Of a stretch of DNA of 64,000 nucleotides, positions 1 to 8,136 are shown one piece after another. How positions within the stretch are numbered: the stretch's first letter is position 1; every line of letters begins with the position of its first letter. The notes under the pieces are model-generated. The model saw only the letters and a program-made list of their open reading frames with translations. It was not told where the DNA came from and made no database searches. Origin of the DNA: Saprospiraceae bacterium (GTDB lineage: Bacteria; Bacteroidota; Bacteroidia; Chitinophagales; Saprospiraceae); assembly GCA_041392805.1 (NCBI GenBank), contig JAWKLJ010000001.1, positions 4,278,001-4,342,000 of the forward strand, read 5' to 3'. Made by a program: the position numbers and the translations under genes.

Positions 1-1529
1 CTGCCGAATGCTTGGAGCAGGGGGGATTGATCCTAGAAGCAATTGAGCTTTATGAGGGCATGGAGAAAATGGAGAAAATTGGTGACCTGTATATTCAATT
101 GGATCAAAGACACAAAGCAATACCTTATTATGAAAACGCACTAACGGACGCTTTGAAGCTCAATAATTACCTGGATGGTTATAGAATTTGTGAAGAAAAG
201 CTAAAAGCCCATGATCGGGCTAAAGGCTTACTCCTGGAAGGATGGAAATTTTCAGGGCAAGCAGAAAATTGTTTAGCAAAATATTTCAAAGTGCTCGAGA
301 AAGAAGACAAGGATGAAATCAGTGAAGCAGTTCAAGCAGTTTATCAATTACATACCCCTGAAGGCCGAAAAAATAATTTTTTAAATGTACTGAAGGAATG
401 GAATACCACGAATGAAAAAACACTTGTCTGCCGCAGCCAAATAGCCTATGAAATCATTAGTGAACAAGCTAAAGCTGGGGATATTTCTAATCTTCAATAC
501 CTGGACAGGTTTATTTCAAATGACACTTTATTAACTAAAGATGCCAGCAGGTACGTGTACCAGCACAGGGGAACGACGCTAAAGAGGAGCGCTTTGCCTA
601 CTGTTTTTCGACTAGACAAGGAAATAGACTGGATGGAAGTCACTATCCACAATCATCAACTTTTGGTACTAGGTATAAAAGCCGGTCGTCTACACCTGGC
701 ACGTGCCAATTGGAAAGGGGACATAGAATATTATAGCTGGACGGATATGGTGAGTCCAGGCACCCGATTCCGAATAGGCTCTTCCCCTTTCTTTAAAGGG
801 GAGGTTTTTATTTACGAAACCTCCAGAACGGCTTTTAACCCCATTAGCTTACCGGCTAATCAGCATTTTTTCAATGCCTTACAAATCCGATTCCTCTATT
901 GGTTGCCAGAAAATTTATGTGGAATAACCTTTGATAAGATAGGCCAAATTACTGCATTGGTGGCTAAAAAAGAGGCAACAACTTTGATACATTATAATGT
1001 ACAGGGAGAAATAATATCTACTTTGGACTGTGTCTACAAAGGGATGCCACTAATTTTAAATAGGACCACTTTGCCTGTTCCAATCTATTTTAGGAATAAT
1101 TGCTATTATACGGTTAATGCTCACCATTTTCTTCGTATTAATGAGAAAGGAGAGGCTACTGTCGTGGAATTTGCTTCACCATGCCATGGCTTTTTTGCCT
1201 CTGATCATTGGACTGCCACTAGGATGATCATTGCCACTGGAAATAATTGTTTTTATATACGGCCCAGTTTGGAGAAGCTTGATGCTGAAAAAATCAGTAT
1301 TAATGAATCAATTGATCGTCCTGTGGCTGTAACGTTTATTGCAGGTAGACAATTGGTCATTGCAAGTACTTTTAGTGTAGCCATTTATGACCTCAAATAC
1401 CATAAAATGTTGCATAGGTTTAAAACGAAGAACAAGACTATCGGCGTGGTTGCATCAGCAGGGCGAAAGCAATTTACATTAGTATCTTCAAGTGGCCTAA
1501 TCCAGGTTTACGATATCAGTAAGGCCTAA
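1..1529 (+). CDS. TPR plus beta-propeller-like protein, 5'-truncated by window edge
   Basis: The reading frame is open to the left edge (in-frame Ala-Glu-Cys precede the first possible TTG start at 12), so the N-terminus lies outside. The first ~150 visible residues are helical and TPR-like (LYIQLDQRHKAIPYYENAL, then further helix pairs). From about residue 190 to the end the protein turns beta-rich with repeating short strands, ending in SGLIQVYDIS, typical of the last blade of a WD/beta-propeller. TPR-then-propeller architecture resembles the bpX proteins of MoxR-vWA-beta-propeller ternary systems described in bacterial conflict-system surveys; that assignment is by resemblance, and the MoxR and vWA partners would have to lie to the left, unseen. 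No enzyme motif is visible. The next gene follows after 59 bases on the same strand. Confidence 0.7.
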   Translation, partial: AECLEQGGLILEAIELYEGMEKMEKIGDLYIQLDQRHKAIPYYENALTDALKLNNYLDGYRICEEKLKAHDRAKGLLLEGWKFSGQAENCLAKYFKVLEKEDKDEISEAVQAVYQLHTPEGRKNNFLNVLKEWNTTNEKTLVCRSQIAYEIISEQAKAGDISNLQYLDRFISNDTLLTKDASRYVYQHRGTTLKRSALPTVFRLDKEIDWMEVTIHNHQLLVLGIKAGRLHLARANWKGDIEYYSWTDMVSPGTRFRIGSSPFFKGEVFIYETSRTAFNPISLPANQHFFNALQIRFLYWLPENLCGITFDKIGQITALVAKKEATTLIHYNVQGEIISTLDCVYKGMPLILNRTTLPVPIYFRNNCYYTVNAHHFLRINEKGEATVVEFASPCHGFFASDHWTATRMIIATGNNCFYIRPSLEKLDAEKISINESIDRPVAVTFIAGRQLVIASTFSVAIYDLKYHKMLHRFKTKNKTIGVVASAGRKQFTLVSSSGLIQVYDISKA

Positions 1530-1588
1530 CCAGTGTCATAAAGAGCGTTTAAAATTTTGTATCTTTCGGCTTCAATAGTCGCAAACTT

Positions 1589-2800
1589 ATGGAAGGACAG
1601 CAGCTTGAATCCATCCCCCAACAGGACTGGCGGCCTATAATGGCCGATTACGTCTGGCAACTCTTTGAGCATCATGGGTCCAGTCGATTGGTATTCCACC
1701 ATTATGCTTTTTGTCAAGTGATGGCTGAAAGGGCCCTATTGATGGCTGAACAGTCCAATTTATCGCTATTGGAGCAAGCCGCTGCCAATATAGCCGGATG
1801 GATGTACCCTACAGGCTTTTGGTTACAATACAACCATCCTTCCCCTCAGCGGAGAGCGCTTACCGAGGAATTTTTGTTGAAAAAGCAAGTGCCAGAGCCA
1901 ATTCGGAAAGCTGTTTTAAGTGCCTTACCCCCAGATGAAGTACCCAAAACGACCTTAGCGAAAATTGTTCGTGATGCTTATCTTACAACGGCCTATGGAG
2001 CGCAGTATGCACAACACCATCAACTCCTACGCCTCGAAAGAGAATGGGCTTTAGGGCAGGTATATAATAAAGAAGAATGGGCTCAACAGCAGTTGAATGA
2101 ATTGTTGGCCATGCAACTCTATACGCCTTATGCCCACCAATATTACGGTGACTTAATTGCGCAGAATATCCTGCTCCAGCAACAACAAAAGGAGAAGCAG
2201 GAAGCTCGGAATCAGTCGGTTTTACAGGTAGACGCGTTTGACCAAGAACGATTCAAAGGCCTAGAAGGAGAAGCAACTGCCCGAACGATTCAAACGTTTT
2301 TTCGAACCAATTATCGCAACCATATCCACTTGAGTTCGATTGCAGATAACAAGGCGCGCATACTGATTAGCGTCAATACCATCTTAATTAGTGTATTAAT
2401 TACGCTCTTATCCTATCGAAACATAGCGGAAACCCATCCAATGATTCTTCTACCGGTTGTTATTTTTTTAGTGACTGGATTAACTTCGTTGGCTTTTGCT
2501 GTATTGGCTGTTCGACCGAGGGTTACAAATGGAGAAAGTAAAAATAACGATGCTGGACCCTCTTCCGATAACATGATTTTCTTCGGCAATTTTGCTCAAT
2601 TTGATCTTGATGAATATGAGCTTGCTATCGACAAGATGTTTAGATGTAATGAGTTGTTGATTGGAAACATGGCACGTGATTTGTACTTTCTGGGTAAGGT
2701 TTTGGATAAAAAATACCGTTTTCTCAGCATATCCTACAATATTTTTCTGGTTGGATTTTTAGTTACAGCCTTATCCTTTTTATTTACCCTGTTTTCTTAA
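1589..2800 (+). CDS. Degenerate HD domain fused to Pycsar-effector-like (DUF5706) membrane domain
   Basis: 403 residues. Residues ~15-200 follow the layout of the HD phosphohydrolases that precede DUF5706 in many Bacteroidota proteins, but the metal ligands are largely gone: where family members have YHNxxHT and WFHDTGY, this protein has FHHYAFC (36-42) and WMYPTGF (71-77), so the HD pair is Tyr73-Pro74. The later Asp (IVRDAYL) remains. Residues ~230-403 match the Pycsar effector transmembrane domain: a lead-in helix with RTNYRNHIHLSSIADNKA, membrane segments near 258-276 and 285-307, an NMIFFGNF segment, an amphipathic ECNELL-type helix region (CNELLIGNMARDLYFLGKVL) and a final membrane helix at 378-403. 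Known Pycsar TM effectors act at the membrane on cyclic-nucleotide signals; HD-DUF5706 fusions have no settled role. The HD part here is probably a non-catalytic sensor or scaffold. Confidence 0.8.
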   Translation: MEGQQLESIPQQDWRPIMADYVWQLFEHHGSSRLVFHHYAFCQVMAERALLMAEQSNLSLLEQAAANIAGWMYPTGFWLQYNHPSPQRRALTEEFLLKKQVPEPIRKAVLSALPPDEVPKTTLAKIVRDAYLTTAYGAQYAQHHQLLRLEREWALGQVYNKEEWAQQQLNELLAMQLYTPYAHQYYGDLIAQNILLQQQQKEKQEARNQSVLQVDAFDQERFKGLEGEATARTIQTFFRTNYRNHIHLSSIADNKARILISVNTILISVLITLLSYRNIAETHPMILLPVVIFLVTGLTSLAFAVLAVRPRVTNGESKNNDAGPSSDNMIFFGNFAQFDLDEYELAIDKMFRCNELLIGNMARDLYFLGKVLDKKYRFLSISYNIFLVGFLVTALSFLFTLFS

Positions 2801-2909
2801 AAAGGTCTAGATTGTTAAATAAATGATAATTTAGTTAAGGGGTAATAAAATATAGGATGGCTTTAACGTTTTTGGGTACATCATTATCATTCCCCACAAA
2901 ACAGCAAAT

Positions 2910-4334
2910 ATGATATCTCGGATCCTCAGTGCCGCTATTTTCTTGAGCTTTTTCAGCCAATCTTTTGGACAAAGTCTAAACCTTGAGTTTCTCGATTATA
3001 TTGATAAATATCACAAAATTGCCATTGAAGAGATGGAGCGTGCCGGCATTCCGGCTAGTATCAAACTGGCCCAGGGCCTACTTGAATCCAATGCCGGTAG
3101 GAGTTTTCTGGCCAAACGAGGCAATAACCATTTTGGGATAAAATGTGGCGATGGTTGGTCAGGGAAGAAGGTATATCGCGAAGACGATGATTATGATGAT
3201 AAAGGAAAATTGATCGAAAGCTGTTTTCGAAGTTACAAAACAGTTGAAGCATGTTATATCGCACATTCCGAATTTTTACGAGACCCTAACAAGGAAAGCC
3301 GCTATGGTTTTTTGTTCAGATTGCGACCGACGGATTACAAGCGGTGGGCAGAAGGGTTAAAAAGAGCTGGTTATGCTACGAGTGCTACCTATGCGGACAA
3401 ACTGATAGATCTGATAGAGCGGTATGAACTACATAAGTACGACTTAATGTCAGCCTTGGATCTTGATACCCCCAGTGATGCCGTTGCGGCTGCCATTTTA
3501 AGCACCAATGATGTCAAATATACATTAGCAGAGGGAAATGAAACCTTGGAAGATATCGCCAAAAGAACCGATGTGGCACTTCGTAATATTCTTAAATACA
3601 ATGAGATATATGAAAGCGGTGATGACCCATTAACCGATAAAGCGAGGGTGTATATTCAGCCAAAGCGAAATGCTTACAGGGGGCGCCAGGTTTGGCACAA
3701 AGTGGTAGGCTTTTCTGAAACCATGGCTGATATTTCTCAACGTTATGGGATAAAGCTTTCCAAGCTTTACAAAAGGAACCGCATGACAGTCGGTACAGAA
3801 CCTGCTATTGGAGAACAAATTAAACTACGTGGGGGCAAAGTGAAAACGACACCCCAGCTGCGCAAAAAAACAGATGTACCGCCTCCATTGCCTCCGCCAG
3901 TTTTAAATAGAGAAATGGATACCATTTCTACGACACCACCGCCGCTTCCTCGGACAAATGAAGAAGAAAAGCCTGATTGGGAGAAAAATACGCTACCTGA
4001 AATTACGCCCGATCCCAGTTTGCCGGGAACGGATACAAGCACCATGAAGCCCATTCCTCAAATTCCTCCAACACAACCAAGCATTCCTACAGAAGAAAAA
4101 AAGGAAAAAGATCCTTTGAATGAAGATATTTTTGGGCAAGACAAACTGAAGGAAGAGGCGCCAATCACCAATAAACCGGAAAATGAGGTGTCGGAAGCTT
4201 TTCATACCGTTGCTCAGGGAGATACCCTTTGGAATATTAGTCGACGTTATGGGATCACTGTAGAGGAATTAAAAAAATTAAATAACAAATCGGATAACAA
4301 CATTAAGATAGGGATGCGCCTCAGGGTAAGGTAA
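2910..4334 (+). CDS. Glucosaminidase (GH73-like) with LysM repeats
   Basis: 474 residues, exported: signal peptide MISRILSAAIFLSFFSQSFGQ. Residues ~28-172 are a mannosyl-glycoprotein endo-beta-N-acetylglucosaminidase/FlgJ-type domain, with the likely catalytic Glu59 in LAQGLLESNAG followed by GNNHFGIKC; this family cleaves GlcNAc-MurNAc glycan strands in peptidoglycan. Two divergent LysM-like units follow (~203-250, ~262-306), then a Pro/Thr/Glu-rich linker (~315-425) and a clear C-terminal LysM (431-474, GDTLWNISRRYGIT). LysM units bind peptidoglycan, so the enzyme is probably a periplasmic or surface autolysin. The gene ends only 15-54 bases before the barrel gene and may share its transcript. 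Function of the catalytic domain is firm by motif; biological role is inferred. Confidence 0.9.
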   Translation: MISRILSAAIFLSFFSQSFGQSLNLEFLDYIDKYHKIAIEEMERAGIPASIKLAQGLLESNAGRSFLAKRGNNHFGIKCGDGWSGKKVYREDDDYDDKGKLIESCFRSYKTVEACYIAHSEFLRDPNKESRYGFLFRLRPTDYKRWAEGLKRAGYATSATYADKLIDLIERYELHKYDLMSALDLDTPSDAVAAAILSTNDVKYTLAEGNETLEDIAKRTDVALRNILKYNEIYESGDDPLTDKARVYIQPKRNAYRGRQVWHKVVGFSETMADISQRYGIKLSKLYKRNRMTVGTEPAIGEQIKLRGGKVKTTPQLRKKTDVPPPLPPPVLNREMDTISTTPPPLPRTNEEEKPDWEKNTLPEITPDPSLPGTDTSTMKPIPQIPPTQPSIPTEEKKEKDPLNEDIFGQDKLKEEAPITNKPENEVSEAFHTVAQGDTLWNISRRYGITVEELKKLNNKSDNNIKIGMRLRVR

Positions 4335-4388
4335 ATGCTTGGACTTTGAATGGGGAAGCAAAAAAAAAAGCATAAATTTGGACAAAAA

Positions 4389-5129
4389 ATGATTATGAGG
4401 AGATATTTACTGCCCATCTTGTGCTTGTTTGTTTGGCAAATTGGCCAAGCACAAGGCTATTTTTTTGGACTGAAGGGAGGTTTGACCGTTGGTACCCAGC
4501 AATGGCAATCATTAGATAGGGATCCGCTGCTAAAATACCATGGTATTGCATTTATCGAATCCATTGCCGAGGAAAATGCCTTTGGAGTCTTTGCGCAGGC
4601 AGGGTATCACCTCAAAGGAAGTGCCATCCGAAACCGTCTTTTTCAAAACCAGCTTAATGGTGGTTATTTTAAGGCACCAGCCTATGAATTCATTTTCAAA
4701 AATGCATCCTTAACTTTGGGGGCAAAGCAGAAATTCGAGATGGGAGCCACTGGTAAATGGTTTTACCTGATGGGGGTAAGAGGAGATTATAATTTAGGGA
4801 CAAATTTGGCGCAATTCAGAAGGTTTATCGAACAAAACCCTGCTTTTGCCATTTTTCCGATCGATGAACCTGAATTTATTCGTGATATCACTTATGGTAT
4901 AACGATGGGCGGTGGCTTAGAATTTCCTTTTTCCGAATTTATAGGATTGGTGTTTGAATTTACCGTTAACCCTGATTTTTCTTATCAGTATGTCCAGCCT
5001 GCAATACCCAATGTCCAAGATCCCTTTACGGGAACCAACCGTACCATACCCCAGCGACAAATCAGAAACCTAACTTTAGAGTTAACCCTTGGCATTCGAT
5101 TTTTGAGGAAAGTAGAATATATAGACTAA
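4389..5129 (+). CDS. Outer-membrane beta-barrel protein (PorT/OMP_b-brl type), function unknown
   Basis: An in-frame ATG lies at 4350, but its 13 extra residues are very basic (GKQKKKHKFGQK) and precede a good signal peptide, so the start is placed at 4389 (MIMRRYLLPILCLFVWQIGQAQ); 4395 is also possible. The mature part opens FFGLKGGLTVG and continues with alternating amphipathic strands, glycine turns and a terminal aromatic-rich strand (LTLGIRFLRKVEYID), the look of small Bacteroidota barrel proteins. The stop codon overlaps the lptB start by one base (TAATG), so translation is likely coupled to the LPS-export ATPase. Whether the barrel takes part in LPS transport is only suggested by that coupling. 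Confidence 0.75.
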   Translation: MIMRRYLLPILCLFVWQIGQAQGYFFGLKGGLTVGTQQWQSLDRDPLLKYHGIAFIESIAEENAFGVFAQAGYHLKGSAIRNRLFQNQLNGGYFKAPAYEFIFKNASLTLGAKQKFEMGATGKWFYLMGVRGDYNLGTNLAQFRRFIEQNPAFAIFPIDEPEFIRDITYGITMGGGLEFPFSEFIGLVFEFTVNPDFSYQYVQPAIPNVQDPFTGTNRTIPQRQIRNLTLELTLGIRFLRKVEYID

Positions 5130-5917
5130 TGATTCTAAGAAGTGAAAATCTTGTAAAAATATACGGCCGTCGTAAGGTGGTTAGAGGAGTGTCCATTAAG
5201 GTCAACCAGGGAGAGATCGTCGGATTGTTGGGCCCCAACGGAGCAGGGAAAACCACCACCTTTTACATGGTCGTTGGGTTTATCAAACCAAACGAAGGAG
5301 CTGTTTATCTCAATGATGAAGAAATTACAGAACTCCCTATGTACAAACGAGCCCAAAATGGGATTGGCTATCTTCCGCAAGAGCCCTCCGTGTTTCGCAA
5401 ACTTACAGTTGAAGACAATATTAAAGCTGTTTTAGAAATGACCCGCTTAAATGCGGCGGAACAGGCAGCGCGCCTGGAAGAACTGATTGGTGAATTTGGG
5501 TTGGAAAAAGTACGTAAAAGCAGGGGGGATACCTTGTCTGGGGGGGAGCGTAGGCGCACAGAAATTGCCCGGGCGCTGGCAACGAGTCCCAATTTCATTC
5601 TATTGGATGAGCCCTTTGCAGGGATTGACCCTATTGCCGTTGAAGATATCCAGTATATCGTAGCAAAGTTAAAAACCAAAAATATTGGTATTCTTATTAC
5701 CGATCACAACGTTCAGGAAACCCTTTCGATCACTGATCGGGCGTATTTGATGTTTGAAGGTAATATTCTGAAGGCGGGAACCGCCGAAGAATTAGCTGCA
5801 GATGAAATGGTGCGAAAAGTCTATTTAGGTAAAAATTTCGAATTGAGGAAAAAAATTATTGATGTAGCCCCAGCAGATCCTCGCGATGTGCTACAACGCG
5901 AAAACGGGAATTCATGA
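5129..5917 (+). CDS. lptB: LPS export ABC transporter ATP-binding protein LptB
   Basis: 262 residues, cytoplasmic ATPase that drives lipopolysaccharide extraction from the inner membrane together with LptF/LptG and the LptC-A-D bridge. Walker A GPNGAGKT at 35-42, Q-loop PQEPSVF near 83-89, signature LSGGE at 136-140, Walker B FILLDEP around 156-162 and H-loop ITDHN. The stretches IGYLPQEPSVFRKLTV and AGIDPIAVEDI are characteristic of LptB rather than of other ABC ATPases. It carries a C-terminal extension of about 20 residues (IDVAPADP...NGNS) beyond the usual ~240. It overlaps the upstream barrel gene by 1 base and the downstream lipoprotein by 4 bases. LptF/G/C are not in the window, as is usual in this phylum. 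Confidence 0.95.
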   Translation: MILRSENLVKIYGRRKVVRGVSIKVNQGEIVGLLGPNGAGKTTTFYMVVGFIKPNEGAVYLNDEEITELPMYKRAQNGIGYLPQEPSVFRKLTVEDNIKAVLEMTRLNAAEQAARLEELIGEFGLEKVRKSRGDTLSGGERRRTEIARALATSPNFILLDEPFAGIDPIAVEDIQYIVAKLKTKNIGILITDHNVQETLSITDRAYLMFEGNILKAGTAEELAADEMVRKVYLGKNFELRKKIIDVAPADPRDVLQRENGNS

Positions 5918-6213
5918 AGCAGCGCCGTTTTTATTCGATATGGAGAAAGTTGAGCTTGCTTTCGGCCTTTGTTATCCTGCTTTTAATGACCAATTGTGGT
6001 AAAGATACGGAAGCCAAGGTTCGACTTAGTTCAAATGAACGTGCATTAATGGATTCGCTGTATGTCAAACAAATTGGAAAGATGCGGCCAATATGGGATA
6101 GTATTTGTGAAAGCCAATTTGAATCAGCTGTTCTCCAGGCCGTAGACTCTCTCTTGGCCATCAGGATTGAAGAAGAAATTCAGTTAAGAGCCAGAATCAA
6201 CAAGCAGCAATGA
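5914..6213 (+). CDS. Small lipoprotein, tandem paralogue A, coupled to lptB
   Basis: 99 residues, not a recognised family. N-terminal basic region and hydrophobic stretch end in a lipobox LMTNC (Cys28), so it is probably an outer- or inner-membrane lipoprotein. The rest is helical and charged. A segment beginning at Cys65 (CESQFES...VDSLLAIR) has the same spacing as in the next gene: Cys, 13 positions to Asp-Ser, then two Leu-type residues and Arg five to six later. The start overlaps the lptB stop by 4 bases (ATGA), indicating translational coupling. The two small genes therefore look like diverged tandem duplicates; a role alongside LPS export is inferred only from the coupling. Confidence 0.7.
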   Translation: MKQRRFYSIWRKLSLLSAFVILLLMTNCGKDTEAKVRLSSNERALMDSLYVKQIGKMRPIWDSICESQFESAVLQAVDSLLAIRIEEEIQLRARINKQQ

Positions 6214-6551
6214 GCAGCAGCAAAACATTCCTCCTCTTATGTATTGGCCTGATAAGCCAGGCTTGTGGCGAAGAAATGGGTAGCCAGGACCGGCGAATGG
6301 TTTATATTGAGGAAAAGGTAGAAGAAAGAATGGCTGATTATAAGCAGATTTTAGAAGAAAGGTGCAGAGAACGTGTCTTAGAAGAAGCCAGTCGGCGGGC
6401 AGATTCTATCTTATTGGTACGAGCGCGACTAGAACGGGATACGGTAGGTAAACCTCCCAAGCCTTATAAGCCTGAAAAACCAACGGTTAAAACCCTAATT
6501 GATTCCATTCCAGTCGCACCCTTATTTAAAGATAGTTTATCAGGAAGCTAG
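6210..6551 (+). CDS. Small lipoprotein, tandem paralogue B
   Basis: 113 residues. Signal sequence with lipobox LISQAC (Cys19). Residues ~33-76 form a strongly charged, probably coiled helix (EEKVEERMADYKQILEER), containing Cys52 and ADSILLVR at 64-71, in register with Cys65 and VDSLLAIR of the preceding lipoprotein. The tail (80-113) is Pro/Lys-rich (GKPPKPYKPEKP) and unlike paralogue A. The start codon overlaps the stop of paralogue A by 4 bases. Its 3' end overlaps the convergent TPR gene by 12 bases. No known family recognised; function unknown. Confidence 0.7.
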   Translation: MSSSKTFLLLCIGLISQACGEEMGSQDRRMVYIEEKVEERMADYKQILEERCRERVLEEASRRADSILLVRARLERDTVGKPPKPYKPEKPTVKTLIDSIPVAPLFKDSLSGS

Positions 6552-7571
6552 CGCAGCAGCATTAAGTAACTCTGCTGCACGAACAGAACCCTGAGCCGCT
6601 GCTTTTTTCCAATCTTCGACAAAATTTCTAGCGCCAGTTTTTTGAGCTGCCATACCCCGAAATAGCCATAATTCAGAGTCAACTATTTCCGAATGACCTA
6701 TATCGGCAGTGATACTTTCGTCAAAGGCTTTTAATGCAGCAGGGTACTGCTTGATAGTCAAATAGGCATTTCCCAAATCAAATAGGACTTTTCTACGCCA
6801 AGCGAAATTGGGATTATCTTCGGTAAAGCTTCGTTTCGCAAACAAGGCCAACTCTTTGATACCAGCTTCGGTCTCATTCAATTTGAAATGACATTCGGCT
6901 TTGATTCGGCGTGCTTTCCAATATATAGGCTGAAGCGGGATAGATACCTTGAATATTTCCTGAAAATCTACAATTGCCTTTTGGAAATTATTTTGTGCAA
7001 TATAAACAAATGCACGCCCCAGGAAGGCTTCGGCATTTCGCGGATCGATATCGATACTTTTGTTGTAATCGTACATCGCATCTTCATAATTCCGCAAACG
7101 ATAATTGACATACCCCCGCCTTTCATAGGCAGTAGAGTGGCGCTCAAATTTGTCAATGGCTCGGCTTAAAGCTTCTTTTGCTTCTGCTTCTTTTCCGGTT
7201 TCATTGATCAATTCCCTCCCTTTTCGGAAAGCTTTAACTGCTGTTTTGTCGCTATCGGGTTCAATATGTGCCTCCCGAAGAACATTCCCATCTTCCGTTA
7301 ACCAAGCGCTCAAATCACCGGCAACAGCATATTGTGCGATGTTTTTGAGCAAATTGACGGTGTTTCGCCAGGATTTTTCCTGAACTTGGGAAATGTGACG
7401 AGGGATATCTAATGCAGCTTCTTCTTCAGAAAAGATATCCTCTAATTCAAACATGATATCAGATTTGTAATAGTTCTCTTTTCGATGTTCAAACATCTTT
7501 ATTACCTGCTGATAACTGCGAAGGGTGCCGAATTCAAGCCTACCCGAAAAAATACTTTTGTAAAACATCAT
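6540..7571 (-). CDS. TPR repeat protein
   Basis: 343 residues, no signal peptide or membrane segment, so probably cytoplasmic. The N-terminal ~110 residues match nothing I recognise (FSGRLEFGTLRSYQQV at the start). From ~125 to ~225 there are clear TPR units (AYERRGYVNYRLRNYEDAMYD, then AEAFLGRAFVYIAQNNFQKA), and further helix pairs continue to the end (LFDLGNAYLTIKQYPAALKA). TPR proteins are protein-protein scaffolds; the partner is unknown. It is the only gene on its transcript and has a good promoter about 80 bases upstream. It ends inside the convergent lipoprotein gene. Confidence 0.8.
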   Translation of the reverse strand: MMFYKSIFSGRLEFGTLRSYQQVIKMFEHRKENYYKSDIMFELEDIFSEEEAALDIPRHISQVQEKSWRNTVNLLKNIAQYAVAGDLSAWLTEDGNVLREAHIEPDSDKTAVKAFRKGRELINETGKEAEAKEALSRAIDKFERHSTAYERRGYVNYRLRNYEDAMYDYNKSIDIDPRNAEAFLGRAFVYIAQNNFQKAIVDFQEIFKVSIPLQPIYWKARRIKAECHFKLNETEAGIKELALFAKRSFTEDNPNFAWRRKVLFDLGNAYLTIKQYPAALKAFDESITADIGHSEIVDSELWLFRGMAAQKTGARNFVEDWKKAAAQGSVRAAELLNAAALAS

Positions 7572-7647
7572 TGCACTGCCGTTTTGTAAATGGGAACCGA
7601 AAAATGTTCATAGCCTTTGTTAATAATACAGTTCGACCACTCACGGC

Positions 7648-7678
7648 AAAATTATACCATGGTTAGTCGCCTCTCAAT
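7648..7678 (-). promoter_or_regulatory. Bacteroidota-type promoter for the TPR gene
   Basis: Read on the minus strand: TTG (7676-7678), 20 bases, then TAATTTTG (7648-7655), matching the -33 TTG / -7 TANNTTTG form used by the principal sigma factor in this phylum. It lies about 77 bases upstream of the TPR start codon. Confidence 0.5.
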
Positions 7679-7986
7679 GTTCTTAAGCTCTTTAGAAATT
7701 GATAAACTATTGTATCAATGTAATAATAGATTCAACTGTTTAAACCTGCTCAACTTACCTGAATACACCTTCATCGTGGAGAAAGTATGAGCATTTGGTA
7801 TTGGGTTGGAAAGTGTCTATACCATCCATGCAAGAGAATAGAATTTACTATACGTGGATGCATGGCAAATTTCCAGCCTTACGCTTGGACGTCTTTTTTA
7901 CGATTTATTTGGAGGTCTATTGTAGCATGGGATGAAAAACAACGCAAAGTATTGCCGTGTAGACAAAGATCGCATTTTTTTGTGTA

Positions 7987-8020
7987 ACGCCCAAATTATT
8001 GGGCGTGAAAAGTCTTTATT
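7987..8020 (+). terminator. Perfect hairpin with T-rich tail
   Basis: ACGCCCAA (7987-7994), loop ATTA, TTGGGCGT (7999-8006), then GAAAAGTCTTTATTTTTC. It could end a short plus-strand transcript starting within 7600-7800; no such gene is recognised. It could equally be part of the origin-like region next to it. Confidence 0.4.
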
Positions 8021-8059
8021 TTTCAATATTTTAGAAAGGAAGGGCTAAGGTCGATAAAG

Positions 8060-8136
8060 TTATTCACAATTTTATGTATTCATTGTGAATAACTACGTTT
8101 ATTGTAGGCTGTACTGTGTTAACAAAGTGTGGATAA
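8060..8136. other. Cluster of three DnaA boxes; candidate replication origin
   Basis: Three exact matches to TTATNCACA within 77 bases: 8060-8068 plus strand (TTATTCACA), 8084-8092 minus strand (TTATTCACA) and 8128-8136 minus strand (TTATCCACA, the strongest E. coli form). An AT-rich stretch lies immediately to the left (8009-8040), where a duplex-unwinding element would be expected. Origins in Bacteroidota are frequently not beside dnaA. Alternatively the boxes may titrate DnaA or regulate a neighbour. Confidence 0.5.

Noticed and set aside
3767..4054. 95-codon minus-strand frame rich in Gly and Val
   Set aside because: Antisense of the Pro/Thr-rich linker of the glucosaminidase; composition is an artefact of that linker.
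7787..7987. 66-codon plus-strand open frame before the hairpin near the DnaA boxes
   Set aside because: No recognisable domain, Trp/Cys/Arg-rich composition unlike the neighbours, and alternative frames are no more convincing; kept only as a possible transcript in the findings.
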